Source of the DNA: Stropharia rugosoannulata
Taxonomy: Eukaryota; Basidiomycota; Agaricomycetes; Agaricales; Strophariaceae
DNA: 64,000 nt
Assembly (NCBI GenBank): GCA_028532985.1
Contig: JANCIK010000003.1
Coordinates: forward strand, 1,250,001-1,314,000
Direction of reading: 5' to 3'
In this document: positions 54,374 to 64,000 of the stretch, in pieces
How the letters are laid out: every line of letters starts with the position of its first letter
Numbering within the stretch: position 1 is the stretch's first letter
Position numbers and translations under genes: made by a program
Notes under the pieces: model-generated
Told to the model about the DNA's origin: nothing
What the model saw: only the letters and a program-made list of their open reading frames with translations
Database searches by the model: none

Positions 54374-57300
54374 CTATTTTACACATTTTAACACAACATC
54401 CCTGTTGCTTTCTATGTGCCATTTTGGTTTCATCATGAAGGCCATGATGGGAGTGGTGACGCTCGTCGTTGACATCAATACCAGCCACACAGCATCCGGA
54501 TTGACCTGAGTGGCCTGTTTATAAAGCTCAACAGCACATTTTTGCAGCTCTTCGTGTGCCTGAATCGATAGGAATCGTCGGAATAACACTAGAACTTCCC
54601 AGAAAGAAGTCTCATGCTCATGTACGCCTCTCAAGGCAATCGTCATTGTGCTGAGAAGGGATCGGTAGAGACGATGTGAATGCGTATAAGCAGATTCTGG
54701 CCCGATTGCTCCTTTGGTACTTCGCGTGAGGGCGTTCGTCTGCTCTCCTCTCTCTAAGTCGTTCAACATCGTGCGAAATCTTGGCCACACATCGTCCCAG
54801 ATCTTGCGAAACATGTAATCGCCCACATGGCTAGATAATGCCTCTATCAAGCTAGCAGCCGCGGTGACAACGAATGTTTCCGGATCAGACAAACGGTTCA
54901 AGATCAGCGGCCAGGCGGGATGGATGGGTGCTAACAGTGCTGATTCAGGAAGTACCGGTACAGATGATGCCAGTAAACTCAGAATGCGCGCACGGATGAC
55001 CGGCGAGTCATGCGTTAGAAAGTACATTGACCGAGAAATTATTTGCGATGTAAGCGTCTGCACCGGTGTCGGTAGCGGTTCCTCATCCTGCACAGCATCC
55101 ATCTTTGTGTGTTCATCGTCAGAACTGGCATGATCATGATCGCCACTTTCAGATGGACTGTGTTCACCCCATTGTTTTCGAGGGGCAGGGCCGTAATTAG
55201 TAGTATCCTCTTGCGGCTGTTCGTCGAATCTGCTGGGCAAAAAGGCAAAGAAATCGTCAAGAGATACTCTGTGAAGTCCTGAGCTGCGCTTGGGTGCAGA
55301 GCGTGCCCCGACATTCGTGCTTGCTTGTGTTTCCCTTGCGATGGCTTTAACAACTTCGGTCAACACTTCTATAAATCCATCTACGATCGCTCCATAACCA
55401 TGGAACTCGTCAAGTCTATCGAAACACTCTTCAACGACATCACCAGCCTTATCAACAATGTCTGATCCGACCAACCGTACCATAAGCCCCAGGACCTTGC
55501 TCGCATTAATGTCAAGCCATCGCTGAGTCAGACGGCGGGAAATAGAATCCAGGATATAGTCGAAATTTGACATGAGGAGGTTGGCAGGAGATGCATACGA
55601 TGTCGAAACAGTGATATAATGCAGAGCAGCGAGACCGGTAGATGCGAGGAATGAAACAGGGGATACTATAGAATGCAGAACGGGATAAAGGGTGTAGATA
55701 AACGACGAAGTAAATCGACTCTGGGCAATGCCTGCAGCAACGGCTATGATTTGCAAACTCAGTGCTTTGTGTATGATTGGTTGATGATTCTTCTTTGATG
55801 GCTTTGAGGTAGTGGGTGTTTGCGTAATTTTGAGTGTATCTTGAAGAGGCATCAACCCCTTTTGATGTTGCACCAAGTGGGCACTACTGTAATCGTCGGC
55901 ATGCAACTTTTCCTCGTCCTGTGAAGTTGACAGTGTATACACCTGATCCCATACTTCAGCAATCGTTTTGGCAAGCCCTCGGGCATGATTCTCGATTCTT
56001 CTGCTGGATTTTGTGATCAAGGTTTCGCCGGCGCGGTCTTCAAACAGAGAGATGCCGACTACTCCTTCCAACAGCCTAGAAGCACACCACAAAGCTGCGA
56101 CGGCAGTCGTGCTACTGCTGGCACAACCCAGCGAGACAAACCAGTCAATCGCGAATATACAAGAGTCCCCAGCAGCTTTACCCATAGAATTAAACATCTT
56201 CATCAATATGTCCCTTGTCTCATGGGATGAGATGTTTTTGAAGACAAGTTCAGGAAATGGCACCCAGAACGGGGCATCAGGATTATTTTCTAGAGCCAGT
56301 TGAGCCCCAGATGTCTGTGTGACTACGACGGGAGGTTCCACAAATTCCAGAACAGAGAGTAGACTCCAACCCCACTTCTCTATTCCGCCACTCGGCCCAA
56401 GCAGCTGACCGATTCCTTTGGATACAGCAGGAAGCATAACACCGGACTCTTCTGTCCATGCTAATTGACAAATAGCCATCACCAATTTGGCTGCATGCCC
56501 TACACGCGCGTCGGAATGCATTGACAGGAGTCGAGGAAGTGACGATAAGCTATCGCTCAAATTTGACAAGAGTACAGTTTGCAGAGGTAATTGAGCGTCA
56601 GAAGGTTCTGTTAGCAAAGAAAGAAGATAATGGTTTGCCTGAGCCGAAATCGAAGGATAATCAGACAGTGAGAGGGATAGTAGAAACGAAAGAAGCAGAG
56701 GTTGTGTTTGTGGCAAAGCGAGAGGGGTGACCTTTATCAATGTAGCAGAGAATGTACCAAGTCCATTCAAAGCAACTGGTGTTGGGTGCGCAAGAAGTGG
56801 GGTCAGGCTGTTAATTGCAATATGTAATTGCGAGGCAGTCCCTCGTAGCCACAGCTCTGTCCTGCGAGTACCAAATCTGTTTGTCTCTTCCGGTGCTGAG
56901 CTACTCTCTGCAACTTCCCCGGCATTGCTGATGAAATCGTCGAGACTGCGGACGCGGCGCAGTATTCCATGTTTGATACACACCTCGTCTGCAATCGCTT
57001 TCACTATTACAACTTGTATAACATGGAGAGCACGGCTGACAATCTCGCCATTCGTCCAACCACTTCCGCGCGGAATTCCCAGACACAGTTTAGTCATAGC
57101 GCTAACCGTACCGGGTAGGACTGAAGGTATGAGTGAATCAGGCAAGTATAGATCAATCAGCAAGCGCGAAATCTCAAGCGATGTCTTTTGTAATTCAAGG
57201 TAGTTGGAAGTTGACGAATCCATGACGGATTCTAAAGTCTGTCCAATGATTGGTGTGAACTTCGGATTCCGTGTATGCTCTTGCAATTCACATAGGCGAT

Positions 57301-57885
57301 CATCTGCTTCTGTGGAAAGGAGGAATCTCTGTATGGCCTCTTCACCTGTCCGTGGACGAAGAAGGTTTTGGAGACACTTCATAGCTGCTTGCTTCGTTTC
57401 ATCGTCGCGGGCTTTTGCCTTTGCAGCTAACTTGGACTCTATACCACCGACAACGGAACCGGAGAGCATGAACATTTGCTCCCATATCTTCATATCGCAT
57501 GTCCACCACCAACTGTCGATGAGGAGAGAAAGAGCGAGGAATATCTTTTCAAGAATTTGGTCCGGTATTTCTGCGGATGCGTTGCGTTGAAGGATAGTCG
57601 ATAATGGAAAAAAGACATATGAGATGAGGTTGGGGGTAAGGTCCGCAGATGGTATGTCGCTCAGAATAGTAATGAGCTTCTCCAGCAATGCTGACGCCGA
57701 CGATAACGTCGTCGGAGTTAAGCGGGACGCGCCGAGAAGTGGAACGCATACGACCTTCAACTAGAGTAACGAAGAACAGGCATAAACGACTGGATATTCC
57801 AAAAAGAACACAAGGGGCGTACCTTCTTGAAGTTGACTTGTACAGAGGGGTTTTCACTTGAACTTGGTGCAGCTAAAGCGGCCAT
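54374..57885 (-). CDS. TTI1: Tti1, HEAT-repeat subunit of the TTT complex
   Basis: A short first exon (57885-57823, 21 residues) is joined to a very long second exon (57760-54374) for 1,149 residues. The protein is all-helical with HEAT-like repeats. Regions resembling Tti1 include LVGSDIVDKAGDVVEECFDR and ARILSLLASSVPVLPESALL followed by HPAWPLILNRLSDPETFVVT. An acidic insert (DEHTKMDAVQDEEPLPTPV) lies between. Tti1 works with Tel2 and Tti2 as an Hsp90 co-chaperone needed to mature PI3K-like kinases (Tor, Tel1/ATM, Mec1/ATR). Its stop is only 33 bp from the DCD1 stop on the other strand, so the two 3' UTRs must overlap. Confidence 0.8.
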
Positions 57886-58600
57886 TTTTCAGCAGAGTCC
57901 CTGAGAGATATAAGATAGTATACAGTTGAAAAAAATGAACAAAAATGATCTTCATGGAAGTAGTATAGTGCATACCTAAGCTGATGGAAGACCTTGCAGA
58001 TATCAGTCAGCACGTTAGGTGCACGTTAGCCAACAATAATCTGATACTTTGGAAGAGAATTTTAGTGTTCACACATACTTCCGGGATGTTCAAAGCTATT
58101 GTAAGTTCAAAGGCATCGATACAGTTTTAATTGGTGAAGACTGGAAGCCGTGCTTCTCGTTAGTCTCGTATGAAACCTAGATTAGTCAGCACTTTGATCC
58201 ATTGATCTCGCTTCTCCAGTGGCACTCCGAGTGACAGTCGGTCCTTTCTTGCGAGTTATACTTATCTCATTCAAAGAACTCTGGTCTTCAGTCTCAAATA
58301 GATGTCGCAAGTCACCATGGGCAGCACCGATCCCCGTTTCTCTTTCTCATCACTCCAATGCCCATTCTCCCAGCCGTTGGTCTTTGAACTACTTTGCGGG
58401 AGAAAATCAGGGGAAAACACGATACAACATACCGGTTCATCACCCTAATTTGGTTTCTTACCTCGATCGTATCGTCGCTTGAGGTAAGTTTTTCTGCGCT
58501 GTCTTTATCTGCTTTACATTTAATATACTTATGGATACTTCAAAGACACGTCTGTCTCCGTTCGTCTCATTCACCGACGTTGCAAGCCTTGATCACCGCT
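57886..58600. other. Divergent promoter region, TTI1 / ADC synthase
   Basis: No supported gene; frames at 58219-58482 and 58394-58687 have no domain. The second overlaps the first exon of the ADC synthase gene in another frame. Confidence 0.4.
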
Positions 58601-60957
58601 ATGACCATCGAGAAGCCTCGTTTACTTCTTGTAGACTCATATGATTCATTTACTCACAAGTATGGTCACTCCACTTATGATCCGTAAAGTATCTCATTCG
58701 TACTTTTTAATAGTCTTGCTGCTCTGTGCAGACAAGCAATCCCCGACGTAGCCGTCACTATAATCAAGAACGACGAGTTTACAATAGAGACGTTACGACC
58801 ACATCTTCCGTATTTCTCCTGCGTAGTCGTAGGTCCAGGCCCAGGATCTCCTGACATTGCAAAAGATATTGGAGTAGTCCGTGATTTATGGAAGTTGAAG
58901 GAAGATGCTTTGCCCATCTTTGGAGTATGCCTCGGCCTGCAAAGTCTTGCTATTGAAAATGGGGCGACTCTCAAGCGGCTAAATACTGTGAAGCACGGTC
59001 TTATATCCGACATACATCATAGTAGTCAGGATATCTTTCACTCAGTGGGGTCCATCAAGGCTGTCCGCTACCATTCTCTGCATGTGGAGTTAAAGCCAGG
59101 AGGTGACATTGAGGAGTTGGCATGGGCCCACGACGATGAAAATGGGAAGGTCATCATGGGCATCCGGCATCGTTACATGCCTTTCTGGGCCGTACAATAT
59201 CATCCTGAATCAGTTTGCACAGAAGGTGGAGGAGTACAAGTTGTTTCTAACTTTTGGAAGTTGGCGCAGGATTGGACTAGGACAAACGGCAGGCGGAGAG
59301 GTTCTTCCAAAGCAAATATACCAAGCAAAATAGGACAGCCATGGCCATACAACACCGCTACATCCTCGACAACTTCACCTTCAAGTTTAATCAACGTTCT
59401 TGTGTCCTCACCTACAAGATCCGATCTATCAGTTGTCGATATATGTGAAGCTTTTGGAGCATCCGAGGAGGAATCAAATTTTGTACTTCTTGAATCAGCC
59501 GCTGAACCAGGACGGTTTTCTATTATTGGATATTCATCTCCGTCGACTTTGCAGATACAATATCGAATTGGGGATACCTCGGTCTGCCTTATCAAAGATG
59601 GAAAGACTTCCTACGAAGCCCTGGGATCTCAGGATATATGGACTTGGCTTGCCACATATATGCACTCGAGGAAAGCTGTCAACGGGGAATTTGTGCTTCC
59701 TTTCTGGGGAGGTCTTGTCGGTTGCTTGAGCTATGAACTCGGAGTTCATTCAATGTATATTCCCGTCAAGCGAACAGCAAAGACAAGTAACAGGCACCCT
59801 GACGTCAATTTCCTCTTCATAGAGCGCAGTGTCGTTCTCGACAAGCATACTGGCAAGGTATATGTTCAAAGCATAGCTCCAGATGACGGTCCTTGGATAT
59901 CCCAGACCGTAACACTTCTGGAGAATCTGCCCTCAAATTGTTGTAATGCTTCTTCTCCCCTTACCTCCGATTTGTCTATATCTCGTCCCGATAGGGCTCG
60001 TTATATTTCAAGAATTAAACAAGCTAAGGAACATCTATTTGCTGGAGAATCTTACGAGCTGTGTTTGACTGCTCAGACACGTATATCAATACCTCCATCC
60101 CCTTCATGTCATCCATCGTCTTCTTGGGAACGGTATAAAATTCTTAGAGAGAAAAACCCTGCACCTCATTCTGCATATCTACGTCTGCACCCGACCACCT
60201 TGCTCTCATCATCCCCTGAGCGTTTTCTATCTTTTTCACGTAATCCAGGTTCAATCTGTCAGTTACGGCCCATCAAAGGAACAGTTCAAAAAACCTCTGG
60301 GACCACAAGAGCGATGGCAGAGAAAGCTCTAGCGGGTAGTCCCAAAGAAGTGGCGGAGAATCTGATGATAGTTGATCTCATCAGACATGACCTACATGGC
60401 GTAGTGGGGGAGGACGTCGTTGTTAAGCAGTTTTGCTCAGTGGAGGAGTACAAGACCGTCTGGCAACTTGTTAGCGTTATCGAAGGCAGAAAGGGTGATC
60501 TGGAAAAGTCTTCAATGTTCAATTGCGATGTCGATGATCAGCTTGGCTGGAAGGTTCTCAAACAGAGTTTGCCGCCGGGTGAGTAATTCACATCTGTGTC
60601 ACTCAACGAAATATTAACGGTTGTTATAATACAGGCAGTATGACAGGGGCGCCAAAAAAACGCAGTGTGGAAATACTCCAAACACTCGAAGATCAGGAGC
60701 GCGGTATCTATTCAGGCGTATTCGGATATTGGTGCGTGGGAGGAGGAGGTGATTGGTCCGTCACCATTCGGAGCTGTTATAAGTACCACGAAAGGAAAGA
60801 CTCGAACACCAATCCCAATCCGACGGCAGACTCTTCCGAAGAGTGGATTATCGGTGCTGGAGGCGCTATTACTGCATTATCGGACCCCGAAGCTGAGTGG
60901 GACGAGATGGATGTCAAACTACAAAGTGTATTGCGTTCTTTTGGTGCTACATCCTAA
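58601..60957 (+). CDS. ABZ1: Aminodeoxychorismate synthase, fused PabA-PabB
   Basis: Exons 58601-58659, 58714-60578 and 60635-60957 give 748 residues. The N-terminal glutamine amidotransferase domain has LLVDSYDSFTHNL, VVGPGPGSP, the nucleophile Cys92 in GVCLGLQSLAIENG and the catalytic pair in WAVQYHPESVCTEG. The C-terminal chorismate-binding domain has FAGESYELCLTAQT, SPERFLSF, LRPIKGTVQKT (the lysine used by ADC synthase rather than anthranilate synthase), ENLMIVDLIRHDL, LPPGSMTGAPKKRSVEIL and WIIGAGGAIT. The fused order is typical of fungal ABZ1. It makes the precursor of p-aminobenzoate in folate synthesis. Confidence 0.94.
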
Positions 60958-61821
60958 ACCCTTCAGTCTCATTTTTATGCTGTGCTGATTTACATTATTT
61001 TCTGGGCCTCAACTGCCCATCATTTCGGGAATTGTCATATATTGTCCATGGAATTTTACCGGAGCTAGCTTTACCCCCAGATGAACATCCTGACTCAGTG
61101 CCATTTAGCGTCGTATGATCACTGGCCTTCGTGTTGATGTTGATGATGCGTATAAGTGACCGGATCTGTGATATGTATGTGATATACTCGAGTATGTCCG
61201 ATCATGTCAAGGGTGTGGCAGAGCCTATCTTATTCAACCTACCTCAACCCAGTCCGCATTTCAAGTCGAAATCCACGATCAAAGTTCTGGAAGAGACCCT
61301 ATTACAATCGATGCCATCGCGAAGCGTTTACACTGTTGTCACATGCAATTATCGGACTCGCAGATGTCACCTAGGAAATGGTGCCCTATTATTTCCAGAT
61401 CAACACTGGAGAGACTACATGCTACTATGGAGAAAGACTAACAACCTATTATGATATCGAATCTTAAGGACATGAAGCATCAGAACAACCAATGGCATTT
61501 CCCGTCTTTGATCGCTATTGGCGTGTAAAAAAAAGTGATGTGTCTTTTTGATGCTGTAACCGCTCCAGAGTCCTACAAGTTTGGGTAAGCAATCGTTAGG
61601 TTACCACATTTTCCCTTCCCTTCCCTTCATTCTTATGACTCTCGAAGAGTCAATTGTTGACTACTTTTTGCATTGAACAGAGTTCAAGCGTCCAATTGTC
61701 GCTCGTGTGTCTTCCCCACAACATTTGGAACTTGGTCTTTAACAAATCCACTCGGTGGGTAATTGACAACACTCATACGCTATCATGAAGCTTCAAATTA
61801 ATGCATATCACCGTTTAGATC
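60958..61821. other. Intergenic stretch of about 860 bp
   Basis: A 107-residue frame at 61131-61454 has no recognisable domain and a repetitive start (MLMLMMR). The tract TTTTCCCTTCCCTTCCCTTC at about 61609 is a short pyrimidine repeat. No gene is called. Confidence 0.4.
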
Positions 61822-63694
61822 ATGATGACACTGTTCTGGACGCTGGTAGTTCTTTTAGCGGGCTCCTTCTCATTTTCCTATTCTACTTTTGTTACACCGA
61901 CCCTACCTCTGGCAAGTGGCATATATTGGTTATCAACTTGATATGCTGTCTTACTTGGCTTCTCTCACTATTCAGTCTTTTTCATTCAACTGGGACGATC
62001 CATTGGCACCGTTTCCTGTCCCGGTCACAGGTCAGCTGTCCTCGAAACAACACCTGTTCTTGATTGACATTGAAGCACACCATTCAGAACAGTGCGACAC
62101 GCTCAATATCAAATGGTCGCGGGGTAATGAACTCGGGTATTATATCATTATCATCTAAGAATGAGCTAAAGCTAATAATTTGACAGCCCGAGTCCTGTCG
62201 CCCCGTATTATCTTCAAATCTACACATCGTCAGTTTCCAGAAAAGGCCAGCAATGCAGTTTCATTGATACTTGTTCGAACAGAAATTTCATTCAACCCTT
62301 TGTTGTTTCCGCAGGTAGTGGTCTGAGCTTCGTAAGTTTTTTGTTGATCAAAACGACCTTGATGCTATTATGACTGCCTTTTTCGTTTTCTCAAGAACTA
62401 TACAGTTCCATTCGCACCTGGTACTATAGTAAGTGTTCTTACTTATAGCAATAGCTGCGAATCGTTTTAATTTAAAGCTTAGTATCAAATATGCATGGTA
62501 AGATCTTTTGTCGAGAATATCTTGACCTCCAAGTGATGATCCCATCCAACTAGTTCGACAAACTTGGTAATACGGGTGGCTGTCAAGACAAATATACAGT
62601 CATACAACCGAGTGTAAACAATACTACTTGTTCTAATGTAACCTTCGTAAACCAGTTAAATGTGAATGCCCTGGTTGATAATGGGCCGCTGTCCCAGTAC
62701 GGCTTTATTGACCAGGTGAAATCGTTTATTACAAGCATGTCCACCAAAACTTACACCTTGATTGCCTTATTGATAGTGCACAGATATCTCTCTGATCCCA
62801 ACAAATGGTGTCCCGCCGTATACGCTAACGGTATGTACCGTTTTTGGTATAACGGTTTCCAATTTAAGCCTTTGTTCCGTTTGATCGGACAGGTAGCACC
62901 ATCTCTTCATCCTCCATATAACATCACATCATTCAATACACCTATCAATTGGACCGTCAGCCTCAACCGAGCGATGCCTTTCTTCATCAGCCTAGTTGAT
63001 TCAAACGGGAGTATGTGGTCCAATGGATTACTTCACGCATCAAGTGGAGGCACTATAGGCTGTCTTGCAGGAAACGTGACTTCAAGGTAAAGTCATGAGC
63101 TTTACCTTTCTTGTCTTGAAAAATCATATTTATTCAGCCATTAGTCACACTGTCAAGGCCCCTCTTGCGATAGGAATAAGCATTCTGACCTTGTTTATCG
63201 GCGTTTCGATAGGCATTGTAGGCCTCATACTGTTGGCAAAGCAGCGCTCAAATACCTTCGTGAAATTGCCAGACCCCAAACCAGAAAGTCAGTGGGGTAA
63301 AGTGGCTGCTGCCCAGCTCTCGCTACGTCCGGCCGCTGTGAGTCCTTTTCAGCTATCTCAGCCCTCTAGCGGAGACGTCGCCCGCAATCGGGCCTTTTAC
63401 GGGAACTTGAAAGAGATTCCAGGCCCTATGGTCGGACTCGTTCCAGACGCCGAGCGCCCACCTAGCTATCCAAACTATCCTGCCTCAGTAGCTCGGCATG
63501 TCAATAGAGAGCTGGGACATGCACGGAACCTCAGTAGTAGCACTACTACCACAGTTCTCGATAGCAGGCTATCATCGGCCACTAATGAACGACATTACGA
63601 TCCTCGAGGGCCTTTAAGGTTCACTCGATCGGAAGCATTCAGCCCACTAAAAAGGCAGTTCATGCAGCCTTCCGCCAACGAAGTCGAACGTTGA
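61822..63694 (+). CDS. Secreted or single-pass membrane protein, frame unresolved
   Basis: Likely an agaricomycete surface-protein family of unknown function. The putative signal peptide is MMTLFWTLVVLLAGSFSFS. Exons supported by protein continuity are 61976-62030, 62088-62136, 62187-62331, 62396-62428, the 15-nt 62483-62497, 62554-62715, 62777-62830 and 62893-63086. They encode repeated beta-rich modules (FNWDDPLAPFPVPVTEQCDTL, GPSPVAPYYLQIYTS, NYTVPFAPGTI, CTDISLIPTNGVPPYTLTV) and end TIGCLAGNVTS. The part from 63138 has a clear membrane helix (IGISILTLFIGVSIGIVGLILLA in the same exon) and a Pro/Ser-rich tail ending EVER. With normal splice sites this last part is one nucleotide out of frame. 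The exon 1 to 2 junction also needs a weak donor (GTTACA). It may be a decayed gene, a misread base or unusual splicing. Confidence 0.55.
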
Positions 63695-64000
63695 AATAAT
63701 ATCATTGGTCGCAACAGAAGGTCATATCACCGGTTGGCCCACCCTCTCCGAAACTTACATCATAATGTATATCTAAGTTTTCAGGTTGAACATCCTGGTC
63801 CCCATTTCTTTCTTTATGTAAAAACATGGGTTTGTAGCTCTAGAAATTTCTATCATTTATTGTGTCCAATTCATAGTACTCAGAGGTACACCAGGAACAG
63901 AATGCGGCTCTTGAATTTTACTTGTTGTTGTATTTGTCTTTTGTTCGCTTACTTTTTCACTTGTGAAGCGTTCTAAATATTTGTCGTAAGCAAAGAAATT
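63695..64000. other. Window end, 3' flank of membrane gene
   Basis: A short frame at 63734-63976 has no domain. Nothing is supported in the last 306 bp beyond a likely 3' UTR. Confidence 0.4.

Overview
The window reads as nuclear DNA of a basidiomycete fungus, most likely an agaricomycete. The genes are closely spaced on both strands. Nearly all are cut by short introns (about 45-70 nt, GT-AG with two GC-AG exceptions). Several proteins belong to types I associate with agaricomycetes: a DUF6698-like protein, a long F-box protein, a secreted/one-pass membrane family, and CE12 esterases. I rebuilt exon-intron structures by hand from frame, splice signals and protein continuity. Twenty-five close to full-length proteins without a conflict. 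Two genes were only partly traced, and one (61822-63694) has an unresolved frame.

Layout. 1-2300: the 3' part of a DUF6698-like gene, then a perfectly phased 29-bp minisatellite. 2982-5436: an R3HCC1-like RRM protein and a beta-trefoil protein. 5846-6108: a solo LTR with an intact target duplication. 6334-11444: a Wss1-type DNA-protein crosslink protease, an EFM3-type eEF2 methyltransferase, a mitoribosomal mS35/Bot1 protein head to head with it, and an NR2C2AP-like protein. 11683-16910: a protein tyrosine phosphatase with a changed signature motif, a zeta-crystallin-type quinone reductase and an FAD monooxygenase. 17524-25877: a Ubp2-like deubiquitinase divergent from a PB1 protein with a UBA-like end. 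26437-37048: an F-box protein, the t-UTP protein Nan1/WDR75, a SAM methyltransferase and an AIF2/AMID oxidoreductase. 38442-43481: a GNL1-type permuted GTPase and two tandem rhamnogalacturonan acetylesterases (CE12). 44124-54340: an uncharacterised coiled-coil protein, Vta1, an alpha-arrestin, RNase P subunit Pop3 and dCMP deaminase. 54374-60957: Tti1 and a fused aminodeoxychorismate synthase. 61822-63694: a secreted/membrane protein gene with a 15-nt micro-exon.

Most genes are housekeeping: rRNA processing and ribosome biogenesis (Nan1, Pop3, GNL1), translation (EFM3, mS35), ubiquitin and protein turnover (Ubp2-like, F-box, PB1-UBA, arrestin, Vta1), DNA repair and checkpoint (Wss1, Tti1), and folate/nucleotide supply (ADC synthase, dCMP deaminase). 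They look like ordinary fungal gene order, not a dedicated cluster. I found no convincing new multi-gene system. The features most worth a second look are the phased minisatellite, the zero-length (recursive) splice site in the mS35 gene, the Gly-for-His change in the phosphatase, the PB1-UBA protein as a possible autophagy receptor, the CE12 tandem duplication, and the frame-broken membrane gene with its micro-exon.
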